NCBI GenBank assembly: GCA_025024175.1
Contig: QCXZ01000137.1
Location: forward strand, 5,394,001 to 5,458,000
Source: Rhyzopertha dominica
Taxonomy: Eukaryota; Arthropoda; Insecta; Coleoptera; Bostrichidae
DNA length: 64,000 nucleotides
Reading direction: 5' to 3'
Each line of letters begins with the position of its first letter. Within the stretch, counting starts at the first letter, position 1. Made by a program: the position numbers and the translations under genes. Positions 32,581-45,650 of this stretch are shown here, in pieces. The notes under the pieces are model-generated. The model was not told the origin of the DNA, did not search any database, and was given only the letters and a program-made list of their open reading frames with translations.

Positions 32581-34000
32581 GTTACAAATAATAGCAAAAA
32601 AACAAAAATCAGCAATTATTAATTTACAATGCAAGGCATATATAGAATACAGAGACAACCAAAATGACCAAGAAGACAGGTTCATAACTTTGATCAGGAC
32701 ATGGAGCGAACTAAACCAGTGCGATTGTGACAGTGGTACCCCAGGGAACTAAATCATACATTTTGGTAATATTATATGGGAAAAATCGCTCGAATAAGGG
32801 GGATTTGTGTTGCTGAACTGTTAACATATCTTTACGACGCACATCGTTGCTATGTACGTCTGATCTAAAACGAATTTTGCTGTATAAATACGGAGGGCAT
32901 TTACTCTGAATTATCTTGTGAAAGAGTTGCACAGAATGCATGCAACGTCGCTGCTGCATATTCAACCAATTTATTGACTTTAAAATGTGCGAGATGCGTT
33001 CTCTCCATCTAATTCCAAATATCAGTCTTAAACAACTATTTTGGACTATCTGCAAAATTAAAATTTGACAACACTAAACTTTCGCAGAGTACTGTTTTCA
33101 TACTTCTATTTAGAAAATGCCTTATCCGATAAATACTTTTCAACCTCATGTAGGATTTTTGAAGCAATACTTTTATATACTCTTGGAACCGAAATTTAGT
33201 GTCAATTATTACAAACATTAACAAAAGTTAATTTTTCGCCATTTACATTAATATTAATTGCTTTCATTACTTGTTCTCTCTCCGATACATTTTTTGTTTG
33301 CCGAAAAGCAGTATTTTGAATTTACTGGGAATAGCGAGTGTTTGGAACAAACATCCAGAAATGATTGCAATTCAGATGCTAACTGTCTGTCACTCATCGG
33401 TTCTATGGCACTGTAAGAGTAGTAAATTTGCATATCGTCTGCATATAAATGGTATTTTTCAAACCTTAGTGTAGGCATTACAACGCTACTATAGACTAAA
33501 AACAGAAGAGGTCCAAGAAGAGATCTTTGTGGAACTCCACAAACAAGACCCCCTGGCGTTGATAATGAGCCATCAACTGACACAATTTGGTTTCTGCGAG
33601 ATAAAAAACTTACCAATAACTTCAACGCACTGTCGTCTAAACCTATATGGTGCAATAAGGCCCGCAAAATCTCNTGGTTTATTAAATGCTCTAGAAAAAT
33701 ATATTAATATTAGTAAGGTATACTTATCAGCTGCCTTGACTATATCATCAACAACGTGCAAAAGAGCAGTTTCGCAGCTATATCCCTTCCTAAACCCGGA
33801 TTTCACTGAAGGCAATATGTTAAATTTGTTAGCGCGGTCAGTAAGTTGTTCAAGGATGGCTTTTTCAAGTATCTTAAATATTGCGAGTAAAATACTAACG
33901 GCTCTTATATGTTTTAGACCTGTAAACACATTTACTAAAAAAATATTGGTTGTGGATACATGGCAAAATTTAGACAATGGCCAGTTTTACATTTAACGAT

Positions 34001-34157
34001 GATTACAAATAACAAGCAAGAGAACAAAAAATATTTATATGACTTTTTTAACGATCTTAGTGAGTTTTGACAAAAATGGTACATGAACTTGTGGCATTAA
34101 TTTTCGAGTAGAAACACCCCCTTATTTTTTGCTCCTCTTTCCCGAACACCCTGTATA
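34001..34157. mobile_element. Mariner-like terminal fragment
   Basis: The sequence ends CCCGAACACCCTGTATA at about 34141-34157, the form of a mariner right terminus (ACCCTG followed by TA). Similar termini occur at 29446-29454 and 52431-52440. No matching left end was found. Confidence 0.4.
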
Positions 34158-37100
34158 AAGTTAATGCAAGTATCGCAAAACAAACTAAACAACTAAACTA
34201 ATAGTTCTTAAGTTAACTCTCAGTTCACAGTTAAGAAATTCAAAAATTGAAAAGTTTAGAGCGGATATATTTTTAAAAACTAGTGGCTGGTGCGCATTGT
34301 AATTTAGAGTTTAAGTGGTTGTATAACTTTATTTCATTATAAAAATAGAATCGCTGAAACAATACTGTTTTAGGAAGATTTTCGTGGGATTACATTCCGG
34401 ACGAATGTGCAATATTCGCAGAAAAGATTACTTCCCACACCAGTGTTTAGGCTTAGCATTTTCCTATAGCATTAGTAACGTGTAGAATTTCGTTTCGTCT
34501 GATCTGAAGTCCAGATCGGTTTATGCCTTTAAAATCGCATATAGAAAAATGTTGTTTACTGAATATCAGTTCTAACTGTGTCACAAAAATCGTTATTCTA
34601 TACGTTTTGTTGAAAGTAATTCCACTCAATCATTTATTAATTTTATCAATTTGGTTGAGTGGAAGAGCAGGTGTTGCTATACCATGGATAGCCGTTCGTG
34701 AGTGCCAGCTTGTCAAAAAAGATGTGTTCAAATTAATATTATTACTTCACCACAAAGAAACCAAGGACGATGTTTAAATAGTTGTCTGGCATTTTAAAAT
34801 TAATTATTAATAAATGGAAATTGCGTCTCGTTTCAATGTCGTCACGTTTCTGTGCCATACTCTGTCTGTTCAGTTTTGAGCGACTGCTTTGGACATTTTA
34901 AAAGTAGACAGGATAACCCAGACCCTTAAAATGTCAGAGTGCCCCAGATTGTTCGGACGGCTGTAAATTCTACGAACAAAAGCGAGGTGCAATAACGTCT
35001 AAGTTCGTATTATGGTAAAGTTGTTATAGTGATGATTAGACTGTACTGGTTTAGAAATGTAGCTTCATCAATAGTTTCACGACGTACAAAAAATTGTCAT
35101 TTGTACAACTACTTAAACCAAAAATAAGGATGAAGAGTTAAATAAAAAACCAATTTAGAACAGTTCTGACGACAGCGCACGACATTAACAAATCTAAAAG
35201 TAAAAATATGCCTTGACATTACTAATTATTTACGAATTAAGCCTTGCTTGAATAAATAATTAATCCTTTCCTTTGAAGTTAAATGACATATTCAAGAATA
35301 CAGCCAGCTAGCTTCAATCAATATTTCACACTAATACGACTGTTTTTGTTTTACTCGTAAAATATTAAAGAAAATCTATCTTTAGTCCATGTTTTATTCC
35401 TTTGTTTGGTAATGTCCTTGGATTCTCCCTTTCTCTGTGAACCCAGGTCAAGTCAGTCTAATTATTGTGAAAGCAGGCAAACAAATGTTATAAATTATTA
35501 AAAACAACTCCGCTAAATAATTCTTCTTAAGAATGGAAAGGCATGAATGAATAGCTTGAAAGGGTCAGTTTTCAAATACATTCACAAGTCGCAATACCTT
35601 CTATGTTTTAATAAACCATATTAGAACAACATATCAGTTACTACATCCTTTTTTATTTTAAATATTTTTGCCGGCGTTGATGTGGTTTTCTGTATCTACC
35701 AAAACAAACACAGTACCTATACTATGTAAATACATCATCCTAAAGCACTTGGTCTCTAAAAATTTCTTCAGGTTGAGTAATATTAAAAACAATACTAGTG
35801 TGGAGATGTGTGTGTTAAAAGCCTATTAACATGTTTCTTTAAAGAAAACATTCGTTCAATCATGCACCCAAATACTTCGCTTTCTCTATGCAGTTTGTTT
35901 TCTTACTGCTTGCCAGCCTCTTCAAGTTTGATTCAACAAGAAATTTAGTTTATCTGGCTTCTAAAATCTATCCAAATAACGCGTCACTTGATTTATCAAG
36001 ATTCTTCTGTAGACTTTTCATAGCTGCTTTCCAAAAGCATGAAGAGGTACCACAAAAGATTTTTTTCTCGTTAAGAGTGACTTTATTAATGAACATAAGA
36101 GGTAGTTAAGTGATTTTATTAATTATCAAATATTGTAGTTTTTTATTGGTTTTTAGGATCGATCAGTAACACCGCCTGTATTTGTTAAGAAAAATCCACC
36201 CCATTAGATATGTTATTTTTAAGACAGAAGTGACCAGTTTCACGACAGTTAGAAAACTCGGAAAAATAAATAGCGTATCCGGTACGTGAGCAATTAACCA
36301 AACTTCTAATCACGTAGAGGATGGCTCGTTAAGAACGTAGACGCCGATGGCTGACTTTGGGCGTCTATAGTGGGTGTAAACCCAATTAACTTCTTCAAGG
36401 CTTGCTGCGTCAACTTGCACGACATGTAAGACATTCTAATATTCTTTCTAGGGCAATAAATCACGTGCCCTTAACTATTCTCGTCGCAAAAAGAGCTTCT
36501 CAATTATATACNCTGTTTAGCAAGCTAAGAGAAAAGGTTTCTCTTAAATAACAGAAGAAGTATTCTTTTAATCTACCTTTTTCAGAGAATAACGGTAGGT
36601 ACCATCGGTTTTCAAAGTATACTACGCCTTCGCCATTTACAATAATTCACGCAACGCACGCAGAATATTATTAAAACGCATTTTTCGTAAAGTAAGAGGA
36701 ACTGTTAATACGTAATTCCAAAACAAACTTAGAACTTATAAATTATAACTAGCTTCCGACATATGCGAATGTGTTGGAAATATTAATACATTATGTATTC
36801 CTTTTTGGGTTTACTATTCTAAGTACAGAAACGTAGATCCTTTAAAGAACTAAAATTGCAATAACATGTATATTATTTCCAAAACTTTCCTAATAGCACG
36901 CACATCATGTTCAATGTGACAGACAGATATCGAGAAATTTTACAGCCAATGGAAAAGGACCACTACGACATCGTATATTCACATTGGATATAAAAGGATG
37001 TTATAAACACCTCGATCGTTATTTCTGAACATCAATTTCTGCAGATCTTTGTTTTGCCCGATATCCAAAGTCGTTGCACTTTCAAGTGCCGAGATCTGAG

Positions 37101-38400
37101 AAAACGACGATAATAAAAGTTCAAGCAGCTTTAGGGAATGAAATAAAAGTGCTTAATATTTCAGAACTATCTAGATTCGAAGTAAGCCGTATTATTATTT
37201 TTAAAATCTGTGTACTCTTTGCACATACAAATTCGTTAAGCTATATGGTCCGAAATTCGAGTAACCAAAAGTTTTTTTTAAGAAGTTTAAATTATTTAAT
37301 AAAATAAACAATTATTCATTATATGAAACTACATCCCCAAATTGTAGCTCAATATCAAAAATGGCAACCACATTTTCCATTTTTCCATCCAAGTCACATA
37401 TCTTTAATTTTATTTATGAAACATTAGTAGGTACCACAACAGATATTTAAAAAGCTATGAAGCAACCCGATAAACAACGGTACCCTGTTGCTTGAAAGCA
37501 AATACAAGCATTATTAATTCGTATACAATACTTTAGATTACTGTAGAGGGACTTACAAGCATAATCACTGCAATATGATAATTTAACTAAAAGCGTAGCT
37601 ACCCTTGAATGTTTTTTAGAAAAAATATCTGTAACTTCGGAATAAAAATCCAAAAAGCAGGACAGCCACGATCATATATGATGAAGCACGACAAAAATAT
37701 AAATATTACATAAAAAAAGTCATGATACTCAATAACGCTTACCAGGATCAGATGTTGACGTCAAGCACTAGTATCTGAAACAAAAAAAAATCTCCGTCAT
37801 TATCTCCATTTATTAACTCCAACTAAGCAGAAGTTCCGAACTAACATAAAAAATAACAAAAATTACGGTAGCCGAGATATTGAAAAAACCGGATTTAGGT
37901 AACGCTTGCCCCAAAAATTTGAATCAATCATTTCAGCAGAAGGTGGTAAAATTTGTGACGCAAAAAAAATTATAACAATTAAATAACTGTATTAGAACTA
38001 AAACAAGCCAATATATCCCCTACCCGAGCATACACAGGGTAGATGCCAGCTAACCCAATGGAGATGGGCTGGGTTAAAAACAAAGACTTGCCTGAGCGCC
38101 ACTTGGTTTAACTACCCCCTTGCGTAGCGGAATAAACCAAGAAATTCCAGGTAGGTATACAAACGATTTGTAATTACTGATAAAAGCACTAGTAATATAT
38201 AAATAAATTTAATATCTCCCGTGAATGAAAGTATAATTACAGGTAAGTATGCAACTAAATATTAGGGCGATACTCACAAAAAAGTAACTAATCCGTAGCG
38301 CAAATCGATGACTAAAAGTTCATCTAAATAATCAACAAAATAATTAAACACATCAAAACAGATCTCTGTCGATTTGATCGCTCGGCTAAATAACTATTCA
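34158..38400. other. Unassigned AT-rich intergenic DNA
   Basis: I recognised no coding motif, terminal inverted repeat or tandem array in this 4.2-kb stretch. A short hairpin, ATTCCACTCAA/TTGAGTGGAA, lies at about 34619-34664. Open frames do not exceed 84 codons. Confidence 0.35.
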
Positions 38401-39347
38401 ATTATTGTGTCAATACTTTTCTGACAAAACAAAAAAGAAACAAACAAAATGTTCAATTTCTTCACCGTACGTGTACACGTTCAGTTTACAAATAAACGTT
38501 TTCTACAATTACTTAATAAATCCAACAATTACCAATAGTTACGCGTTTCGATAAATCCAGATGAACTATAGCTGATTTAATTAAATGCAAGCGTCTATAA
38601 ATATGCTGTTCTCGCGACTAGTCAATAAAAACACTGTACAATACATTTGTCATGCAACTTATCTGGTTTTCTTATAAATGCTTCACGAATTTTAGGGCGA
38701 ACTGTGGCTCTCTAGACGGCTTCGGGATGGGCAGGGATGNCNATCGTACAGGCTGTTAATACGGTGACGTAGATGATAGACACCGCGATACAAAAGCGAT
38801 ATACGCCGGGATTAAAAACCCTAAAATAGGATAAGACGATGCGTATTGGCACTAGACACAGCAATGACCGAAAAATATTAAATAGTTACCTCTTCTGTCG
38901 AGGGTTTTGATTGGAATCCGTTATTCTACTCTGATTTCCGCGTGGAACGTGGTTTGTGAATTTGAATCCTGGGCCGAACGACAGATCGAAGATCCAGTAC
39001 CTTAATCTCAAAACAACCAACTGGACACTTCCTTGAGCGAATAGGGTAGTACCTCCCTCACTCACAAGGAATCTTAATGAAGATTTTACACTTGCCCTAT
39101 CGCTATTCACGTTAAACCACAAGCTGTTTTCGATACTAATTCAAAGCATTTTCTTGCCGAATCCCTGGCTTGTCAGCGCGCAAAAAAAGAACCGGTCGAA
39201 TACAGAAAAAGCCCATGTCCCCAAAACATACGCCTACAGCCATCTTTCTCGTGACGAAGAATACACACAAATATTGAAACAGTTATCTTTAACTAGAAAT
39301 TTTATGAATTGGTATATAGCTTCGAACGTGGATTTTGAACCGTTACA
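38401..39347 (-). repeat. Probable LTR of an old Ty3/gypsy element
   Basis: Directly after the polypurine tract the minus strand starts TGTAACGGTTCAAAATCCAC, as expected at the start of a 3' LTR. A TATA-like TTTATAAGAAAAC lies at about 38675-38687. The far end of the LTR is not resolved; the left coordinate here is a guess. No second copy was found in the window. Confidence 0.4.
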
Positions 39348-39363
39348 TTTCCCCCCTCCACCT
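39348..39363 (-). other. Polypurine tract
   Basis: On the minus strand GGTGGAGGGGGGAAA sits immediately upstream of a TGTAACGG LTR start and downstream of an integrase C-terminal relic, the standard place for the plus-strand primer of an LTR retrotransposon. Confidence 0.55.
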
Positions 39364-39472
39364 GAAAATCGTTAACTCCGTTAACGTTGCTTAAAAGAAG
39401 AACTAATCATAGCTCTAATGAAGAAAATAGGTTCATAACCAAACATAAATAATGTCCCCTTACTAAAGAAAC

Positions 39473-39770
39473 CTATGCTAAGTATACCGCACGATACTCC
39501 TCGCTTTCTTTGAGGTTTTGGAGCTCATATGTCCACGGTGACACGCGTTTCTTTATGCGAAAGGGACCTACATATCGCGGAGCTAATTTCGCGCTGTAAT
39601 GACGCGCCGCATCAGACAAAACGTGGTTTCGTCTCCACACTAACTGATGATTAGGTAGATACTGAGTGTATCTTCGTCTTAAATTGTACGCCTTCGTAGC
39701 TTGTTTACCCGCCTGTTCCAAACGCTTTCTAACTCTCTGTTTATTGAGACTGAAGATCTTTATAGGTTAC
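39473..39770 (-). pseudogene. Ty3/gypsy integrase C-terminal relic
   Basis: The 82-codon minus-strand frame, extendable upstream to about 39765, reads QATKAYNLRRRYTQYLPNHQ, then VWRRNHVLSDAARHYSAKLA, then PRYVGPFRIKKRVSPWTYEL. GPF.I.K..SP..YEL is the GPY/F chromodomain-like module at the end of Ty3/gypsy integrases. The catalytic core, RT and protease are absent. The layout pol end - polypurine tract - LTR start is preserved on the minus strand. It belongs to a different lineage from the element at 58.8-64 kb, which is of 17.6/297 type. Confidence 0.8.
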
Positions 39771-41121
39771 CTAGGAAAGAGATACTGCACTTCTTTGAGA
39801 AGGCAGGATTCTTCTAAGCTACGGTGCGGGCACAATTGAACGAAAGGTCTAAATGCAGCGCCCATTTGCGCGGTCACACCGCAGAATATAGAATAGGATA
39901 GAATAGTTGCAGAATTTTATCATAATATTTCCCTAAAATAGTTCCAGCGTCTTTTTTCTTTCCCTAATTAAATCAATAAGTGATTATCATTTTTCTTACA
40001 TCCATCAGACTTTAGGGAAACATGCTGATATAGTACACCATAAAATGACTTCGTACATATAATTACAAGCCGAATTGCTATCATCCAAATACAACCGTTT
40101 CTTCACAGAATGATAGTCGATATATTTATGTTAAAGGGTGTATCGCTTACATAGAAAACTAGACTGTTATTCGGTGCTTGAAACAAACTCTCAGTCTCCA
40201 TCAACCCCCATCAGACATCCACAAAATGCTAATCCGCGTCATAGATGTCACTACACTTAAAATCTAAGGCGGCCGTAAAAGCCAAACAGGCAAACAAGCA
40301 CCTAAAAAACTGATCTCAACGGTCCCCAAATCACTCGACAGACGCGAATTTACCGACGAACGTATCCGTGAGCGATACCAACTGACAGATATCAAATCTA
40401 AACACGTCTGCGAATTACCGACGAAGGCCATAACTGTAAAACGGAACGAGCCAGTCTGGATTAACTCGACTTGAAGCGTCAACATCGGGACGCCCAGACA
40501 ATTACACGTTCAGGTCATGTCGGATGGCGAAATTTCGGGGAGAAAGTGAATTTCGATACGTGCAGTAAAAATGTAAATGCATTCCGTTTCCACCGCCGCA
40601 TACGGCTCGAGACGGGCAGTTATGCAGTCCCGAAGCGTTTTGGAGAGGCTTAAATTATTTTTGGAATGAATTTGCTAATACAATTTGCTGGTGCGGGAGC
40701 CGAATTGCGTTGGGATTATTCCACCGATGGGAAAAGCAAACAAACGCATTAAGTGCAGCTTTGAGCGGTTTTAATAGGATAAAAACACATAGGAAGGATA
40801 CAGAGCGGTGGGTAAATTGATATTGTTAGTCCATTTTGTTATCGAGTATAATTACGGGAGTTTGTTCACTTGTATGAAAAAAAAACAGACGAAGTTTACA
40901 ATATTAAAAGTGCATGCATATTAAACGTTTGTCTTTAAAGTGTGGACATTAATACAGCCTTCGAAGACAAGTCCGCAATTGGGTATTTGCCATGTATACA
41001 TATTTTGTTAAATTGTATATTAATTGCATCTAGCATCTAATCCACAAAACAGCTGTGACAACTAATAAATTCGACAAAATGGATCGTAAGGTGTATTTTT
41101 AATATTAAAAATATGAATATT
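39771..41121. other. Unassigned intergenic DNA
   Basis: A GC-richer patch at about 40250-40650 carries overlapping 60- to 73-codon frames without motifs. Nothing else recognised. Confidence 0.35.
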
Positions 41122-41124
41122 TAA

Positions 41125-42143
41125 AGGGACCGCCAAAACGCGAACATATTGGGCGCGACGTCAGGTGTCTCGTAAATGACCGTTTGTTTACATCTGGTGT
41201 CAGCGCGTTACACGTCATCGTCAGCCCGTCAATTTATTAGTTTGTTGTTTGCGTTCGTTTTGTGACAAGCGAATTAAAATACGCCAAGAAAAAGTGAAAT
41301 TCTTATGAGTTATGACTTCTAAAGGAATGTTCATTGTTATGGAATTTGTGTACAGCGACAAGCGGTTCAGCGCGTCGGAGATGAGGAACGTAAAAGCAAC
41401 AGCATAAGTGAACTTTTTATCAAATTAACGTAGCATTGATAATTCGATCACAGTGGGTTGTTGAACACATACTATTTGTTAACATAAAAATGTAAGAATC
41501 AAAAGTGTACCCTAAACTTGACATTTATTTTAGAGGTCAGAATAAATATAAATTGCCATTTATTTTCGAGGTTGTTGCGGCTCGTTTCCGGTCTGGTTAA
41601 CAGTCGAATATATGGGAAACAAACGTCTTTCCTTATTATAACATTTCCCTCTATCAACTTAAAACGGATATAATTTTCCATATCCTTTATAACAAAATGG
41701 AAACTGAATGGTAAACACCTATAAGTCCAAAAACAATAATAAAACTTACATTAAGAATTTAGATGATCTTCACAACAGAAAAACAAACTTTGCGATTTCG
41801 GCATATAACGTCTAGGGACCTTAAACAACTTTTTCATACGTTGATAATCTCGAGGAACGGTTACAAAAATATTTTGTTAGTTGTACTGACTGAAGTACTT
41901 TTATAACCATGTACAAAAGAACACTTGTATTGTTTTCCATACATAATAGATGCTTGTAAAACTAAACAAATCACTTTTTGGTGTGACCTCTTACACCGTC
42001 CTTTCAATAAACACCACACAAAAGCTTTTCTAATACAAGAATGATACTACACCGTTAAACAGCACGCTCCTCGGTAATGTTTACATGACACTTGACATCA
42101 CGAGTTGAATAACCTTGGATAGAAGCGTTTTGGCGGTGACTCC
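41125..42143. mobile_element. Harbinger-like non-autonomous transposon (tentative)
   Basis: The left end reads AGGGACCGCCAAAACGC and the right end, complemented, GGAGTCACCGCCAAAACGC. Inward, both continue with GA(C/T)GTCA.GTGTC and (T)GTAAA blocks, giving about 70 bp of imperfect inverted repeat. TAA flanks both sides (41122-41124 and 42144-42146), matching the 3-bp duplication of PIF/Harbinger elements. No transposase frame lies in the 1,019-bp body. Confidence 0.55.
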
Positions 42144-42146
42144 TAA

Positions 42147-42881
42147 GATTCGAATTTCAGACCTGAAATTCTCTACGAACAAATATTTTTTTGTTTGTTT
42201 TAACATGGCGTACGATATCTATGCACTTCAAGATTCATAATACGTGATTTTCAAAAAAAGTGATAATTCCCAATTGTATCTCCTCTACTGCCATGATGTC
42301 ATACTAGTAGCCGAGCGATATGAACGAAGTCTTGCGGAGTAATGCCCAATTTGTTAAAGAAATTAAGGATTTGCTGCGTAATTTCAGAACCATTTAAGCA
42401 ACTTTGCGTCCTTTGACATGCTAGTATATTTCCTTTTAAAATAAAATACAAATAGCACTCTATAAGCTGAATAAAAACTGGTAAAAGTTTAAATTAAATT
42501 AAATTTGTTGCTCTGCTCTCGATTTTAGCTTGATATCAATCCTTCTATTAACCCAGTAACCGGGACAATGCCTTAAAGTAAGTTAGCCTATTAGTGGATT
42601 TCAACATATCACCATGGTTTGGGTTAACATCTGCATAAAATTTAATTTTGGCTAATATTGAGAAGATAAACTGGTCCATTTGTGTTTTACGAACTAAATG
42701 GAGCATTAGCACGTTTTCTAATATACTTCTTATTAATTATAATATATACCTTATGTCGATAAAGTGACACACAAATTTCAAAATAAGGGTTATTATACAA
42801 ACCGCCGAAACAGGTAAGTTAAGGTAAAATAACAGATTTATTTTGAGATCATAGGACCAGTGATACAATGACCAAGATATA
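42147..42881. other. Unassigned AT-rich DNA
   Basis: No gene or repeat recognised. Confidence 0.35.
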
Positions 42882-42889
42882 GCATCATC

Positions 42890-43587
42890 CAGTGATGGTA
42901 ACCTTTAAAACTGCAATTCCCTCTATATAATATAAAATCTCCCTACAATTTCCCGCTCTAACTTGAAATTTTCCCTCTTTTGCCCCTACAATGCAGTTTT
43001 ACTTGTATTTCAATTTTTTTTTCATTGTACATGTTGAAGTTTTTCACTATGTATTAATTATAACATTCTTAAATAAATTAAATAAATAAAATCCGAACTG
43101 TGATTGGGTATCTAGGTAAAATATAAATACCTAAGCAATTTTTATCTTATTTAACATTATATTTAACTTTTTTTTAAATGATATCACCATGCGGCGTTCC
43201 AAAAATCTAACACTTAAACTAAAATTTTCCAATAGCCAGCAACAATGTTAGACTTAAAACTTAATATTAAACAGTCGGTCAACCTTGATTGCAAGTTGCA
43301 TCTCTTGTTCTTGTCCAGTGTAATACTGTTCCTCAATCTATGAACTTTCAAGCTTCAAACGCTATGTAACAGCATCCGTCAAGTTACAGTTAAACAACTA
43401 CTATTTGCGCATTGCAATAAATTCAAGTTTTAAACAAATTTAACGCCTTGTATCAAAAAAAATGTTAAATTCAGAAATTCCCTACATCATGCAGTTTTTT
43501 TAATTTCCCTCCCGTTTCCCTCACAGTTTAAAATCAGCAAGACTTTTCCCTACATGTAAGGAAATTTCCCTCAGATTACCATCACTG
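42890..43587. mobile_element. hAT-like MITE
   Basis: The termini are CAGTGATGGTAACC and an inverted TTACCATCACTG, fitting the hAT end pattern (C/T)AG.G. The flanking octamers are GCATCATC (42882-42889) and GCGCCATC (43588-43595), matching at 6 of 8 positions, as an aged target duplication would. Both subterminal regions repeat TTTCCCTC-like strings. Body 698 bp, no coding frame. Confidence 0.65.
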
Positions 43588-43595
43588 GCGCCATC

Positions 43596-45389
43596 AAGTG
43601 TGCTTTTCTCCCTTTTTTAACAGTACCATTGCATTTTTTGGTTCATTCGAACTTTATGTCATTTGGCAAAGAAAACAATGGTTGTTAAACACGTACATAA
43701 AATAACGTTAAAAGATACATAGAGAGGTAGGAAAGCAATTTTGCAAAATCTGATCAGTTAAATTACAATTTGACACACCCAATCGATTCATATGGCACCT
43801 CAGGAGAGTTTCTACAAAATACACTGAAACCAATCGTAAGCAATTATTACCTGAATACGCATACATTCCCACTTATTTGAAAGCGCTCTTATCCTTTACG
43901 ACACCCTAAGCTCGCAAAACATACCCCGACTAAAAATCATAAAAATAATCATGGTCAATCTCTTTAATTTAACTAGAAGACTCGTCACTTTTTGAGGGTT
44001 CAAATTTATGACAAATTTCCATTACCTGTTGCATGTATATAGAAGCTTAGTTAAAATTGCATTTTCCTACCACAATGTTTCAGCACTAATTTGTGTTTTT
44101 ATTACAGGTGAGTTGAAAAATGTCAACCAGGTCCATTACTAAATCGTCGAAAGCATAATAAGGTACGTTTGACGGTTTGTCAGATCGTTGAAAAGTAATA
44201 TTATAACTTGTGTTTTTCTCAAGTGGTATGAAGAAATATAAACTAAATTGGGCAGATATATAAGATATATAAGATACGCATCATTATACAGAAAATGCCC
44301 CCCAAAATTTAAATTTTCAAACCTTTTTACGAAGCAAATATAGCAATAATTAAGCAGTTCAAAACGTATTGAATTGCTATTTATTCATCACAATGCGAAT
44401 AGCCAATACCTGAATTTTTCTTTGTTCTTCTAGAAACTTCGTCATTTTTTTCGACAGTTACACAAACGACCGTTATGTATTTATGTGAGCCATCCCTTCA
44501 AGTCAAGAATGATAAAACGTATGAATTACGTCTGAACTTTCAAAAACAGATAATTATCATTTTTAAGAATTCTTCTTATTTACCATTAACTCAATGCAAG
44601 GACAGTTCCTTACGCTGGATAGTTTTTTTTATATTAATACACCAGGAATTATGTGTACATCCAAATATAGTGCAAGCCATACTTTTGAATTCATTGAGCG
44701 GCTAAAACATTTGATGGTTGCAAATAATGCTCACTATAACTTTGTTTTATATGTCTAGCCTATTCACGTCAATTTCGTTATAGATGAGCTAGATTCGTTA
44801 TTAAAAAAAAAGACAATTAAATTTGCCAAATGCTAAACTTGTGTTTAATAATTCACAGTTACTCCAAATTCGACAACTAATTTTGCTTTCAAAAAGACGG
44901 CATCCCCGTGAATTCCCCCACTATTTTTCATATTAGCCGAATGTTATTTATCAAACTTTAAATGTAAGCTTTTCGAAATCAATGATATACCAATTAATTA
45001 CATGTTTTTTTTGGTGTGGATAGGTGTAGATTTCGAAGGATAGTTTTTGAGGCTCTTAAATTCTATAAACATGAAAGTTTACTTTACATAATATGAAAAT
45101 GAAGTTAACAGTTCTATCGTTTAATAATTGTAATAATTGTAATCCTCAAGTAACACTTTCGTTTAATAAATACAGTAAACTCCTATAAGAGATGTTATTA
45201 ATTCAAAACACTGTTCATAGCCTAATTCTATTAAGTTAATTGAATTTCACAGCTTCCCGCATAGACTAATAAATGTTCGTTAATCAAAAAGAGATTTCTG
45301 TTCAGAACCAGATATTATTAAACCCTTGTCCCAAAATAACAAATCTAGACAGAAAGCTCTCTCACTTCTCTTCAAAAATTTTTAATTGA
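43596..45389. other. Unassigned AT-rich DNA
   Basis: No gene, repeat end or motif recognised. The longest open frame is 76 codons (44475-44705), without motif. Confidence 0.35.
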
Positions 45390-45650
45390 CGCACATACTT
45401 AACAGTAGATGGCCCAATTGGGAATCCCTGTAGCACACCCGAAGAATTTATAGAGTGCTGGATTTAAGGACCTAAGTTTTACGCTCATGGTACGACTTGA
45501 GGTGTATGAGAAAAACATGTTGCAAGGTTCTGCAAACAGAACCATATATGTGTTGAATTTGTCGAAGGCTTCACTGAAATCGGTGCATGCACTGTCTGTA
45601 ATAATAAATGATTAAATCATGTTGTTCACTCATTGTAAGTCGCTAAATCT
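45390..45650 (-). pseudogene. LINE reverse transcriptase shard
   Basis: The minus strand reads TDFSEAFDKFN (about 45555-45590), the palm motif holding the first catalytic Asp. After a frameshift it reads SSGVLQGFPIGP (about 45410-45450), the degenerate counterpart of SGVPQGS.LGP. The YADD box and thumb are missing. It is too short to place in a clade. Confidence 0.55.

Larger units (their letters stand above)
30272..34000 (-). pseudogene. LINE (CR1/Jockey-group) split by an hAT-like insertion
   Basis: Coding part on the minus strand from about 34000: AVSILLAIFKILEKAILEQL, KSGFRKGYSCETALLHVVDD (about 33770), LLVSFLSRRNQIVSVDG, GVPQRSLLGPLLFLVYS (about 33510) and HLYADDMQIYYSY with the YADD box near 33440. 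It continues as QIVQNSCLRLIFGIRWRERI and KCPPYLYSKIRF (about 32880-33050). Several shifts and stops break it. The 3' untranslated part resumes on the far side of the insertion, left of 30464, and ends in a TTATTATTATTA tail at about 30275-30290. The nested element at 30465-32580 therefore lies in this LINE's 3' untranslated region. Confidence 0.8.

Noticed and set aside
41119..41130. PiggyBac end (TTAA target) at the 41.1-kb element
   Set aside because: The right side reads CCTAAG, not TTAA, and the ends are not CCC-type piggyBac termini; TAA fits better.
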